Made by a program: the position numbers and the translations under genes
The notes under the pieces: generated by a model
What the model was told of the DNA's origin: nothing
Seen by the model: the letters and a program-made list of their open reading frames with translations, nothing else
Database searches by the model: none
Part shown: positions 8,072 through 17,020 of the stretch, piece after piece
How positions within the stretch are numbered: position 1 is the stretch's first letter
How the letters are laid out: each line of letters begins with the position of its first letter
NCBI RefSeq assembly: GCF_001668575.1
Contig: NZ_LZMD01000090.1
Location: 22,139-86,138, forward strand
Direction of reading: 5' to 3'
DNA: 64,000 nucleotides
Origin: Mycobacterium sp. 1164985.4
Lineage (GTDB): Bacteria > Actinomycetota > Actinomycetes > Mycobacteriales > Mycobacteriaceae

Positions 8072-10040
8072 ACACGTCTCGCGGTATTCGCGATACACCG
8101 GCGGGCCGGACCCGCTGGCGCCGCCGATCGACCTGCGCGAGGCGCTCGAGCAGATCGGTCAGGACGTGATGGAGGGCAGCTCGCCGCGGCGGGCGCTGTC
8201 GGAGATGTTGCGTCGCGGCACCAAGAACATGCGCGGCTCCGACAAGCTCGCCGCCGAAGCCAATCGTCGTCGCCGGGAGTTGTTGACTCGCAACAACCTC
8301 GACGGCACATTGGCCGAAATCAAGAAGCTCCTCGACGAAGCGGTGCTGGCCGAGCGCAAAGAGTTGGCCCGTGCGCTGGACGACGACGCGCGGTTCCAGG
8401 AGATGCGCATCGAGAACCTGCCGCCGTCACCGGCTAAGGCCGTGCAGGAACTCGCCGATTACGAGTGGCGCAGCCCCGAGGGTCGCGAGAAGTACGACCA
8501 GATCAAGGATCTGCTTGGTCGCGAGATGCTCGACCAGCGCTTCGCCGGGATGAAGGAGGCGCTGGAGAACGCCACCGACGAGGACCGTCAGCGCGTCAAC
8601 GAGATGCTCGACGACCTCAACGACCTGCTCGACAAGCACGCCAAAGGCGAAGACACCCAAGAAGATTTCGAAAACTTCATGAACAAGCACGGCGAGTTCT
8701 TCCCGGAGAACCCGCGCAACGTCGACGAACTCCTGGACTCGCTGGCCCAACGCGCGGCGGCCGCTCAGCGGTTTCGCAACAGCCTGAGCGCGGAGCAGCG
8801 CGCCGAGCTGGATTCGTTGGCGCAGCAGGCATTCGGCTCGCCGTCGCTGATGAACGCGCTGAACCGCCTCGACGCCCACCTGCAAGCGGCACGGCCCGGG
8901 GAGGACTGGACCGGCTCGTCGAACTTCTCCGGCGACAACCCGTTGGGCATGGGGGAGGGCGCGCAGGCGATGGCCGACATCGCCGAACTGGAGCAGCTGG
9001 CCGAGGCGCTGTCGCAGAGCTACGCCGGCGCCACGATGGAGGACGTCGACCTCGACATGTTGGCCCGCCAGCTGGGCGAGGACGCCGCGGTCGATGCGCG
9101 CACGTTGGCCGAGCTCGAGCGGGCCCTGATGGACCAGGGTTTCCTCGACCGCGGGTCCGATGGGCAGTGGCGGCTGTCGCCCAAGGCGATGCGTCAGCTC
9201 GGGCAGACGGCGTTACGCGATGTGGCGCAACAGCTTTCGGGGCGGCACGGGGAGCGCGACACCCGCCGGGCAGGCGCGGCGGGCGAGCTGACGGGCGCGA
9301 CCCGGCCGTGGGCTTTCGGTGACACCGAACCATGGAACGTAACGCGCACCCTCACCAACGCGGTACTGCGCCAGGCAGGGACGGGGGTCGCCGAGCGTCC
9401 GATTCGCATCACGGTCGAGGACGTCGAGATCTCCGAGACGGAGACGCGGACCCAGGCGGCGGTCGCGTTGCTGGTCGACACCTCGTTCTCGATGGTGATG
9501 GAGAACCGGTGGTTGCCGATGAAGCGCACCGCGCTGGCGCTCAACCATCTCGTCAGCACGCGCTTTCGGTCCGACGCGCTGCAGATCATCGCATTCGGCC
9601 GCTACGCGCGAACCGTTACCGCCGCCGAGCTCACCGGCCTGGAGGGCGTGTACGAGCAGGGCACCAACCTGCACCACGCGTTGGCCTTGGCCGGGCGGCA
9701 TTTGCGCCGTCACTCCAATGCCCAGCCGGTGGTGCTCGTCGTCACCGACGGCGAGCCGACGGCGCACCTCGAGAGTTCGGCGAACGACGACGCCGGTTCT
9801 GCTGTGTTCTTCGACTATCCGCCGCATCCGCGGACGATCGCCCACACGGTGAAGGGCTTCGATGAGGTCGCCGCGTTGGGGGCGCAGGTGACGATCTTCC
9901 GGCTCGGCAACGACCCGGGGCTGGCACGATTCATCGATCAGGTGGCGCGCCGGGTCGAGGGTCGTGTGGTGGTGCCGGACCTCGACGGGCTGGGCGCCGC
10001 GGTCGTCGGCGACTATCTGCGGTCGCGCCGACGCCGCTGA
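8064..10040 (+). CDS. VWA domain protein, partner of the MoxR ATPase (Rv0959-like)
   Basis: A 658-residue protein with a long charged helical N-terminal part and a C-terminal von Willebrand A domain. The MIDAS motif DTSFS is visible in LLVDTSFSMVME, with the conserved VVTDGEPTAHL downstream. ATG 8064 is favoured (MARHVSRYSRYTGG), overlapping the upstream stop by 8 bp; ATG 8046 is an in-frame alternative. Rv0959 is of similar size. Metal-dependent binding of a client or of the MoxR hexamer is the likely role; the client is unknown. Confidence 0.88.
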   Translation: MARHVSRYSRYTGGPDPLAPPIDLREALEQIGQDVMEGSSPRRALSEMLRRGTKNMRGSDKLAAEANRRRRELLTRNNLDGTLAEIKKLLDEAVLAERKELARALDDDARFQEMRIENLPPSPAKAVQELADYEWRSPEGREKYDQIKDLLGREMLDQRFAGMKEALENATDEDRQRVNEMLDDLNDLLDKHAKGEDTQEDFENFMNKHGEFFPENPRNVDELLDSLAQRAAAAQRFRNSLSAEQRAELDSLAQQAFGSPSLMNALNRLDAHLQAARPGEDWTGSSNFSGDNPLGMGEGAQAMADIAELEQLAEALSQSYAGATMEDVDLDMLARQLGEDAAVDARTLAELERALMDQGFLDRGSDGQWRLSPKAMRQLGQTALRDVAQQLSGRHGERDTRRAGAAGELTGATRPWAFGDTEPWNVTRTLTNAVLRQAGTGVAERPIRITVEDVEISETETRTQAAVALLVDTSFSMVMENRWLPMKRTALALNHLVSTRFRSDALQIIAFGRYARTVTAAELTGLEGVYEQGTNLHHALALAGRHLRRHSNAQPVVLVVTDGEPTAHLESSANDDAGSAVFFDYPPHPRTIAHTVKGFDEVAALGAQVTIFRLGNDPGLARFIDQVARRVEGRVVVPDLDGLGAAVVGDYLRSRRRR

Positions 10041-10047
10041 GCAGCCG

Positions 10048-10629
10048 CTAGGAGGCCTTGCGCTTCTTGCGCTTGACGCCGACGCGGCCCCACAGGGAGA
10101 AGCCGCGGATGCACACGCACGGCGCCCCTGGCGAGCCTTCGCCCTGCACAGAGTGGTCGAAGTGACCCATCACGCCGACACCGCGAAGGTCGACGTTGAC
10201 CTCCGGCGGAACCAGGATGGTCTGACCGCCGAAGATCGAATACGAATGGATCTCCACCTCCGGTGACGTGAAGTCGGCATACCGCAAATCCAGCACGCCG
10301 CCGCCGAACAGAGCGAAGGTCGTCATCCGTCGTGGCACGTTCCAGCGGCCGCGGCGCTCGAAGCCGCTCATGATCGCCAGCAGCATCGTCGACGGCGCGG
10401 GCCGGCACGGGCCCCCGCTGCGTGCCCGGGTGATCGCACCCGGCAGATCTGCGGACAAACGGTCTAGCTCATCGTAGGTCTGCGCGGCATATGCCCTGGT
10501 CAGCCGGTCCTCATACTCGTTGAGTTGAAGCCGGCCCTGTGCGGCGGCGTCAGTGAGCAGCTGTGCCACCTGGATTCGATCGGTGTCAGCAGCACGCATC
10601 GAACGGCTCCGCGACGCTGGATTGCTCAT
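10048..10629 (-). CDS. DUF1707 domain protein (Rv0966c-like)
   Basis: A 193-residue protein. The N-terminal DUF1707 motif starts MRAADTDRIQVAQLLTDAAAQGRL and continues LNEYEDRLTRAYAAQTYDELDRLSADLP. The C-terminal half (GGGVLDLRYADFTSPEVEIHSYSIFGGQTILVPPEVNV) looks like the beta-helical LiaF-type region of cell-wall-stress response proteins, and the tail is basic (RKKRKAS). ATG 10629 is preferred to the in-frame start at 10665 because the DUF1707 motif follows soon after. It converges with the VWA gene, 7 bp apart. Confidence 0.82.
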   Translation of the reverse strand: MSNPASRSRSMRAADTDRIQVAQLLTDAAAQGRLQLNEYEDRLTRAYAAQTYDELDRLSADLPGAITRARSGGPCRPAPSTMLLAIMSGFERRGRWNVPRRMTTFALFGGGVLDLRYADFTSPEVEIHSYSIFGGQTILVPPEVNVDLRGVGVMGHFDHSVQGEGSPGAPCVCIRGFSLWGRVGVKRKKRKAS

Positions 10630-10722
10630 CGGATACGAGCGTACGACGAACCGTGGCACATGCAAGCAAGTAGGCCAAACTGTGCCCTGGCTCGCTACGG
10701 CGAAGAATGTAGACGGCCAAAC

Positions 10723-11484
10723 TTATTGCCGGGCTGCCAGGAACTCGGCGAAGCCCACCGAACCGACCCGGTTCTGCGGGACCAAGTTGGCGCCCGCTCT
10801 GAGCTCCCGCCCGATCCGCCCCGGAACGGGTAGCGCGAGCACTCCGCGTCGGCTCCCCGATGCCTCGAGGTACATGCGTGCCAGATCCGTGTGGGTGTGC
10901 ACCACCGGACCGCCGATGTCGGGCGCTCGCCCGGCGGGTGCGACGTCGGCCAATTCGACCAGCCGCGCTGCGACGTCGGCTGTGTCGATCGGCTGGAAAC
11001 GCACCCTTCGGAAGGCCCACAGCGCCGGCGAGTACCTCTGCAGCGCGAAGATGGTGCGGATCAGGTCGTGGAACTGGGTTGCGCGTAGCACTGTGTGGCC
11101 GATCCCCGAGGATTCCAGAACCTGTTCGGCGCGCAGTTTGGTGCGGTAGTAGGGCAGCGGGATGCGGTCGATGCCGACGATCGACACGTGGACGATCTGA
11201 GCGATGCCCGCCCGCCGGGCGGATTCGACGAGGTTGCGCATCGCGGTGACGTCCTTGTCGCCGGTCGGCTGCGTCGCGCAGTTGATCACGACCTCGATGC
11301 CGTCGACGGCGGCGTCCAGGCCCGTCCCCGTCAGCACGTCTGCCTGCGCCCAGTGCACGCCGGTGTATCCCACGTGGCTCTTGCGGCTCAGCGCCCGCAC
11401 ATCGTGGCCCGCGGCGATCGCCTCGGGCACGACGCGATGGCCCAGCGTGCCCGTGGCGCCGGTGACGAGAACCGTACGTGCCAT
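10723..11484 (-). CDS. NAD(P)-binding NmrA-like atypical SDR
   Basis: A 253-residue Rossmann protein. It begins ARTVLVTGATGTLGHRVV, with the TGATGxLG dinucleotide-binding loop of atypical or extended SDRs. VINCATQP and VHVSIVGIDRIPLPYYRTKLRAEQVLESSG supply the later Rossmann strands and a YxxxK-like element (YYRTK). The family includes NmrA-like sensors and ubiquinone-complex assembly proteins, so catalysis is not certain. ATG 11484 starts directly at the Rossmann strand. It is monocistronic, divergent from the HTTM pair. Confidence 0.8.
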   Translation of the reverse strand: MARTVLVTGATGTLGHRVVPEAIAAGHDVRALSRKSHVGYTGVHWAQADVLTGTGLDAAVDGIEVVINCATQPTGDKDVTAMRNLVESARRAGIAQIVHVSIVGIDRIPLPYYRTKLRAEQVLESSGIGHTVLRATQFHDLIRTIFALQRYSPALWAFRRVRFQPIDTADVAARLVELADVAPAGRAPDIGGPVVHTHTDLARMYLEASGSRRGVLALPVPGRIGRELRAGANLVPQNRVGSVGFAEFLAARQ

Positions 11485-11603
11485 CGGGTCTCAGCCTAAT
11501 TCCCCAGGCAAGGCCTGAATCGACGCGGAACCTTCGGGCGACGCGACGCTCGGGCAAAAACCGCGAGGTGAATTAGGGTGTTTCCGACGAAAGGCGAGAG
11601 CGG

Positions 11604-12185
11604 GTGATGGTGACGCCAAAGGAACAGCAGGTGGAGGACCGTCGCTCGCGGCTGGGCGGCCTCGGCAGCCTCCAGCAGCAGTTCGAGGAATCGTCGGTGG
11701 GTAAGGCGGTCATCAGCGCGGGCATGGCGCTGTTCGTGGCCGTCGGAATCGTCTGCAACCTTCCCGACTCACCGATCAAGCGGGAGGTGCTGCCGGTCGT
11801 CGAACCGGTCGCAGTGCCTGCAGCGCTCGACCAGAGCTGGGCGATGTACGCCAACCCGAGCAGGCGACAGGACAGCGTCGAGGTTCAGGTGCGCTTCGCC
11901 GATGGGCAAACCCGCGCATGGAACTTCTTGCCCAGCGCGCAGGGTGTCGGGTGGTGGGATCGCTGGCTGCTGCTCAGATATGCCGCCGTACTCAATCCCG
12001 ACTTCCGCAGGCAGTTGGCGCACTGGGTGGTCGGCAAGCTGAGTCAGCCCGACGATGAACCTGCGACCGTCACGATGCTGCTGCACACCGAGACGTTGAC
12101 GGCGCCGGGTGAAGAGGCAGGCGAGACACGACGCCCGACCGCTTCCAAGCTCCTGTATCAAGAGGACTTGGCGGGTTCCCGATGA
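11604..12185 (+). CDS. Small membrane-anchored protein paired with HTTM protein
   Basis: A 193-residue protein with one N-terminal hydrophobic helix (about residues 33-52, KAVISAGMALFVAVGIVCNL) followed by an extracytoplasmic-type domain. Conserved-looking features are DQSWAMYANPSRRQDSVEVQVRF, WWDRWLLLRYA and a C-terminal KLLYQEDL. I cannot assign an enzymatic family. Its stop overlaps the next ATG by 4 bp (ATGA), so it is translated together with the HTTM gene. Possible starts are GTG 11604 and ATG 11607. Confidence 0.72.
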   Translation: MMVTPKEQQVEDRRSRLGGLGSLQQQFEESSVGKAVISAGMALFVAVGIVCNLPDSPIKREVLPVVEPVAVPAALDQSWAMYANPSRRQDSVEVQVRFADGQTRAWNFLPSAQGVGWWDRWLLLRYAAVLNPDFRRQLAHWVVGKLSQPDDEPATVTMLLHTETLTAPGEEAGETRRPTASKLLYQEDLAGSR

Positions 12186-13156
12186 CCACCGGAGAGCGGG
12201 TCCGATCGCCGCTTGGGGTGTTCGTGGACCGCTGGAACACCTTCTTCTTCGACGCTGAGCCGATCTATCCGCTCGGGCTTGTGCGGATCGGATTCGGGCT
12301 GGCCGTCGTCGCATGGACCTTGGTGTTGCTCCCTGATTTGTTCCCGGTCTTCGGGGCGGACGGCGTCACGCCCGAGCATCCTGAAATCAACTACCAGTGG
12401 AGCGTTTTCGCCGCGTGGCCGGGAGACACCGCTCTTCTCACCGGGTGGATAGTGCTCCTCGTGTCCGCCGTCGCGATGACGGTGGGTTGGCACAGCCGCG
12501 CCGCCGCGGTTCTGGTTTTCGTTTTGCTGCAGTCGTTTGTGCGGCGCGGCGATTACTACTTCAACGCCGGCGACTCCATCCTCACCGTCGTCGCCCTGAT
12601 CCTGGCGCTCTCTTCCTGCGGCGCGGCCCTATCGCTGGATCAGCGACGGCGGACTGGTTCGTTCTGGTCGGCACAGACCAGATCGGTATGGCCCATCCGG
12701 CTGCTGCAGATCGAGTTGTCGATCATCTACCTGGCGACGGTGCAGGCCAAGCTGGCGAACAAGACCTGGGTGGACGGCTCGGCGGTGTACTACGCGTGGG
12801 GCACCGACGGCCGATGGGCGTTGCTGCCTGCGCCGGAATGGTTGGCCGCCAACGCGATTCTGATCAACGTCATCACGTGGGGCACCCTACTGATCGAGCT
12901 GGCACTGGCGGTTCTCGTGTGGAGCAGGCGCTGGCGATTCTGGGTGCTGGCCGCGGGCATGGTGATGCACCTGACGATCATGGTCAACCTGAACGTCGGT
13001 TTCTTCAGCGTTGCGATGTTCGTGTTGTATCTGGCGTTCGTGCCCTGGGAAGTGGCCGAGCGTCTGCCGGCCCGGCTGAGGACCAGGAGACGAGCGCCGA
13101 GTCGGCCGTCAGCGCCGTCGGAAGAGTCTGCGGTGCCTCAAGAGTCGGTCGAGTGA
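12182..13156 (+). CDS. HTTM domain multi-pass membrane protein
   Basis: A 324-residue polytopic protein of the HTTM family (related to vitamin K-dependent gamma-carboxylase). It begins RWNTFFFDAEPIYPLGLVRIGFGLAVVAW and contains the typical FVRRGDYYFNAGDSILTVVALIL and IELSIIYLATVQAKLANKTWVDGSAVYYAWGTDGRW. About six to seven membrane helices; the C-terminus is basic. There is no soluble lyase-like C-terminal domain, so true carboxylase activity is doubtful. It overlaps the upstream gene by 4 bp, and its 3' end overlaps convergent echA7 by 19 bp. Confidence 0.85.
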   Translation: MTTGERVRSPLGVFVDRWNTFFFDAEPIYPLGLVRIGFGLAVVAWTLVLLPDLFPVFGADGVTPEHPEINYQWSVFAAWPGDTALLTGWIVLLVSAVAMTVGWHSRAAAVLVFVLLQSFVRRGDYYFNAGDSILTVVALILALSSCGAALSLDQRRRTGSFWSAQTRSVWPIRLLQIELSIIYLATVQAKLANKTWVDGSAVYYAWGTDGRWALLPAPEWLAANAILINVITWGTLLIELALAVLVWSRRWRFWVLAAGMVMHLTIMVNLNVGFFSVAMFVLYLAFVPWEVAERLPARLRTRRRAPSRPSAPSEESAVPQESVE

Positions 13157-13917
13157 GTCCACTTCGGCGGCCGCTTCTCCAGGAACGCGAGCATGCCCTC
13201 GCGGGCTTCTTCGGAGACGAACAACTCGGCGGACTGCGCGGTGAGCTCCTCGGCATGCCGGTCGAAGGACTCCAAGATGGGCGCGTTGACCAGCGCTTTG
13301 GACGTCGCCAGTCCCTGCGGCGAAGCCTTGGCGATCGCCGCGGTCAAGTCGGCAACGCCGGCATCGACGTCGTCGCAGGCGATCGTGACCAGACCCATCT
13401 CGGCGCCCTCCGCGGCCGAGAATTTCTCGCCGGTGACGAAATAGCGGCTCGCCGCGCGACTGGTCATCCTCGGCAACAGGGTGAGCGAGATGATCGACGG
13501 CGCGACGCCGATGCGCGCCTCGGTCAGCGCGAATGTGCTCTGGCGTCCGGCGACCACGATGTCGCACGCACCGACCAGGCCGAGGCCGCCGGCGCGGACG
13601 TGCCCGTCGATGGCACCGATGACCGGGACCGGCAGCTCGAGGATGCGGCGCAGCAGACGGGTCATCTCGCGGGCGCGGTCGACGGCCAACTCACCCGGCT
13701 CGCGGCCCGCCGCCTCACTCAGGTCGGCTCCGGCGCAAAACGTTCCGCCGGTGTGACCGAGCACGACGACCCGCACGCCCGGATCGGTGACGGCGTCGGT
13801 GAAGCCCTGGTGCAGCTGTTCGACCAGCGCGGTCGACAACGCGTTGCGATTGGCGGGCGAGTCGAGGGTCAGCCGGGCGACCGGCCCGTCGACGGCATAC
13901 CTGACGAGCGTGTCCAT
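13138..13917 (-). CDS. echA7: Enoyl-CoA hydratase EchA7, methylglutaconyl-CoA hydratase-like
   Basis: A 259-residue crotonase. It carries the CoA/oxyanion segment FCAGADLSEAA and AGGLGLVGACDIVVAGRQSTFALTEARIGVAP, followed by SIISLTLLPRM. FALTE-x-RIG-x-AP-x-IIS resembles LiuC/AtuE-type 3-methylglutaconyl or isohexenylglutaconyl-CoA hydratases. The glutamate of GGCEL in classic enoyl-CoA hydratase is Gly here (GGLGL), while the second catalytic Glu (LTEAR) is kept. ATG 13917 overlaps the fadE12 stop by one base (TGATG). It is the last gene of the minus-strand operon. Confidence 0.92.
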   Translation of the reverse strand: MDTLVRYAVDGPVARLTLDSPANRNALSTALVEQLHQGFTDAVTDPGVRVVVLGHTGGTFCAGADLSEAAGREPGELAVDRAREMTRLLRRILELPVPVIGAIDGHVRAGGLGLVGACDIVVAGRQSTFALTEARIGVAPSIISLTLLPRMTSRAASRYFVTGEKFSAAEGAEMGLVTIACDDVDAGVADLTAAIAKASPQGLATSKALVNAPILESFDRHAEELTAQSAELFVSEEAREGMLAFLEKRPPKWTHSTDS

Positions 13918-15077
13918 CAGTACGACCGGGGCAGCCCGAGCGAGGTCTGCGCGACGAAGTTGAGGATCATCTCCCTGCTGACCGGCGCGATGCGGGCCAG
14001 CTTCGACGCCGTGACCGCGGCGGCGATGCCGTACTCCTTGGTGAGCCCGTTGCCGCCCAACGACTGCACCGCCTGATCGACCGCGCGCACCGACGCCTCG
14101 CCAGCGGCGTACTTGGCCATGTTCGCGGCCTCGGCGGCACCGATGTCGTCACCGGTGTCGTAGAGCCACGCCGCCTTCTGCATCATCAGCTTCGCCAGCT
14201 CGATCTCGATGTGATTCTGCGCCAACGGATGCGAGAGCCCTTGGTGGGCGCCGATCGGTGTCTTCCACACCTGTCGCGTCTTGACGTAGTCGACGGCCTT
14301 GTCGATCGCGAACCGGCCCATGCCGACCGCGCTGGCGGCGCCCATGATCCGCTCGGGATTCAGCCCGGCGAACAGCTGCGCGATCGCGGCGTCCTCGGAG
14401 CCGACCAGGGCGTCGGCGGGCAGCCGGACCTCGTCGAGGAAGAGCTGGAATTGGTTCTCCGGGCTGACCAGTTCCATCTCGATCTTCGTCCAGTGCAAAC
14501 CCTTGGTGTCGGTGGGCACGATGAACAACGCCGGCTTGAGGTTCCCGGTCTTGTGGTCTTCCGTCCGACCTACCACAAGCACCGCCTGCGCCTGGTCGAC
14601 GCCCGAGATGTACACCTTTTGACCCGACAGGATCCAGTCGCCGCCGTCGCGCCGTGCGGTGGTGGTGATGCGGTGGCTGTTGGAGCCCGCGTCGGGTTCG
14701 GTGATCGCGAACGCCATCGTGATCGAACCGTCGGCGATCCCCGGCAGCCAACGCTTCTTCTGGTCCTCGGTGCCGAACTTAGCGATGATGGTGCCGTTGA
14801 TCGCGGGGGAGACCACCATCAGCAACAGCGGGCATCCCGCCGCCGCCATCTCCTCCATCACGATCGACAGCTCGTACATGCCCGCGCCGCCGCCGCCGTA
14901 CTCCTCGGGCAGGTTCACCCCGATGAAGCCGAGTTTTCCTGCTTCCGACCACAACTCGTCGGTGTGCTGATCGGCGCGGGCCTTCTCCAGGTAATAGTCC
15001 TGACCGAAGTTCGCGGCCATGGCGGCGACCGACTTGCGTAACGCCTGCTGCTCTTCGGTCTCGACGAAACTGCTCAC
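13917..15077 (-). CDS. fadE12: Acyl-CoA dehydrogenase FadE12
   Basis: A 386-residue acyl-CoA dehydrogenase. Motifs are AFAITEPDAGSNSHRITTTARRDG (FAD/substrate binding), GVDQAQAVLVVGRT and QSLGGNGLTKEYGIAAAVTASKLARIAPVSREMI. The C-terminal IAPVSREMIL stands where most FadE proteins have a GTxEI-type stretch. GTG 15077 with GGAG a few bases upstream is chosen: it starts SSFVETEEQQALR and overlaps the accA2 stop by 4 bp (GTGA). An in-frame start at 15218 would add an unrelated Arg-rich stretch. It may oxidise a branched or isoprenoid acyl-CoA. Confidence 0.93.
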   Translation of the reverse strand: MSSFVETEEQQALRKSVAAMAANFGQDYYLEKARADQHTDELWSEAGKLGFIGVNLPEEYGGGGAGMYELSIVMEEMAAAGCPLLLMVVSPAINGTIIAKFGTEDQKKRWLPGIADGSITMAFAITEPDAGSNSHRITTTARRDGGDWILSGQKVYISGVDQAQAVLVVGRTEDHKTGNLKPALFIVPTDTKGLHWTKIEMELVSPENQFQLFLDEVRLPADALVGSEDAAIAQLFAGLNPERIMGAASAVGMGRFAIDKAVDYVKTRQVWKTPIGAHQGLSHPLAQNHIEIELAKLMMQKAAWLYDTGDDIGAAEAANMAKYAAGEASVRAVDQAVQSLGGNGLTKEYGIAAAVTASKLARIAPVSREMILNFVAQTSLGLPRSY

Positions 15078-17020
15078 TGCTCTCCTTCGGCTTGGGCGAG
15101 GACTCGGGCTATGACGAAGCCGACGTCGACCTGTTGGCCGGGCTCCACATTGAGTTCGGCGAGCACACCGTCGCTGGGCGCGGTGATGGTGTGTTCCATC
15201 TTCATCGCCTCCAGCCACACCAGCGGTTGGCCCGCGGTGACGGCGTCGCCGACTCCGGCGCCCACGCGCAGCACCGAACCGGGCATCGGCGCCAGCAGCG
15301 AACCGTGCGCGACCGCGTCGTCGGGATCACCGAAACGCGGTATTGCAATGAGATGCACCGGGCCCGTAGGGCAGTCGACGAAAACGTCGTGGCCGTACCG
15401 CGCCACCTCGAACGGCCGGTCGACACCCGCCACGGTCAACACGACACGGTCCGGAGTCGCGGAGACGAGCGATACGCCGTCGTGGTCGGGCAACTCGAGG
15501 CCCGACCGAGTGAACCGGTAGCGGACCTCATGTTCGGCCCCCGCGGAGTCCGTGTACCGCTTGACCTGGTGTCCCGACGCCAGATTGCGCCACCCGCTGG
15601 GAGCGGCCGCGAATGCTACAGCGTCACCGCGGTTCTGGGCCGCATTGGCGAGCGCGGCGGCCACCGCGGACAATGCGACCGTGCGAGCGTCAGTGAGCGG
15701 TGCGGCCAACGCGGCGAGGCCGTGCGTGTCGAAGAACGCGGTGTCGGTCGCACCGTCGACGAAGGCTGGATGCCGCAGTACGTTGACCAGCAGGTCACGG
15801 TTGGTACGCACACCGTGAATGCGGCTGCGCGTCAGAGCGTCCGCGAGAACGGCGGCCGCCTGCCGCCGGCTGGGCGCAGCGGAGATCACCTTGGCCAGCA
15901 TCGGGTCGTAGAAGATGGACACCACCGAGCCGTCAACGATTCCGGAATCCACGCGGACATTGGCCGGGACCTCGAACCGGTGCACGGTGCCGGCCTGCGG
16001 CTGCCAATCCTTCGCCGGATCCTCGGCGTAGAGGCGGGCCTCGATCGCGTGCCCCCGTGACGGCGGCGGCTCCGTGTCGAGCCTGCCACCGTCGGCGACC
16101 CGCAGTTGCAGCTCAACGAGATCCAGGCCCGTGGTTTCCTCGGTCACGGGGTGTTCGACCTGCAACCGGGTGTTCATCTCGAGGAAGTAGAAGTCCCCGG
16201 AAGCGTCCGCCATGAACTCAACGGTGCCCGCACCGGTGTAGCCGATGGCGGTCGCGGCCAGCCGCGCGGCATCGAAAAGCTTGGCGCGCATGCCCGGTGT
16301 GCGCTCGACAAGCGGTGAGGGCGCCTCCTCGATGATCTTCTGGTGGCGCCGCTGGATCGAGCATTCGCGTTCGCCGACCGCCCAAACGGTGTCGTGCTCG
16401 TCGGCGAGCACCTGGACCTCGACGTGGTGCCCGCTGGCCAGATAGCGCTCGCAGAACACCGTCGGGTCGCCGAATGCGGCAGCCGCCTCCCGGCGCGCGG
16501 CCTCGACCTGGCTCGACAAATCCGACAGCTCGCGGACAACACGCATTCCGCGACCGCCGCCTCCCGCGGACGCCTTGATCAACACGGGCAGTTGGTCGGC
16601 GGTAACGCTCTCGGGGTCCAGCTCGTCGAGGACCGGCACGCCCGCGGCGGCCATCATCTTCTTCGCCTCGATCTTGCTGCCCATCGCGGCCACCGCTGCG
16701 GGGGGTGGTCCGATCCACGTCAAGTCCGCGTCGCGCACCGCACTCGCGAATTCGGCGTTCTCCGAGAGGAAACCGTAGCCGGGATGGACGGCATCGGCGC
16801 CGGCCGCCCGCGCCGCAGCGATCAGCTGTTCGGCGTCGAGGTATCCGTTGCGACCTTGCAGGCGTACCCGCGCATCGGCTTCACCGACATGCGGGGAGTG
16901 CTCGTCGGGATCGGTGTAGACGGCGACCGTTCCGATGCCGAGCCGCCTGCACGTGGCGAAGACCCGCCGGGCGATCTCGCCGCGGTTGGCGACCAGGACT
17001 CGAGTGATCATCACGCTCAC
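15074..17020 (-). CDS. accA2: Biotin-dependent acyl-CoA carboxylase alpha subunit AccA2
   Basis: About 648 residues. The N-terminal biotin carboxylase begins ITRVLVANRGEIARRVF and has KASAGGGGRGMRVV (ATP grasp), EMNTRLQVEHPVTEE and CSIQRRHQKIIEEAPSP. A linker leads to a C-terminal biotinyl domain with EAMKMEHTITAP, whose Lys is biotinylated. GTG 17020 is chosen because it overlaps the accD2 stop by 4 bp like the other joints; ATG 17011 is possible. Together with accD2 it should form a carboxylase for a beta-methyl-unsaturated acyl-CoA (methylcrotonyl or geranyl type). Confidence 0.94.
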   Translation of the reverse strand: MSVMITRVLVANRGEIARRVFATCRRLGIGTVAVYTDPDEHSPHVGEADARVRLQGRNGYLDAEQLIAAARAAGADAVHPGYGFLSENAEFASAVRDADLTWIGPPPAAVAAMGSKIEAKKMMAAAGVPVLDELDPESVTADQLPVLIKASAGGGGRGMRVVRELSDLSSQVEAARREAAAAFGDPTVFCERYLASGHHVEVQVLADEHDTVWAVGERECSIQRRHQKIIEEAPSPLVERTPGMRAKLFDAARLAATAIGYTGAGTVEFMADASGDFYFLEMNTRLQVEHPVTEETTGLDLVELQLRVADGGRLDTEPPPSRGHAIEARLYAEDPAKDWQPQAGTVHRFEVPANVRVDSGIVDGSVVSIFYDPMLAKVISAAPSRRQAAAVLADALTRSRIHGVRTNRDLLVNVLRHPAFVDGATDTAFFDTHGLAALAAPLTDARTVALSAVAAALANAAQNRGDAVAFAAAPSGWRNLASGHQVKRYTDSAGAEHEVRYRFTRSGLELPDHDGVSLVSATPDRVVLTVAGVDRPFEVARYGHDVFVDCPTGPVHLIAIPRFGDPDDAVAHGSLLAPMPGSVLRVGAGVGDAVTAGQPLVWLEAMKMEHTITAPSDGVLAELNVEPGQQVDVGFVIARVLAQAEGEQ

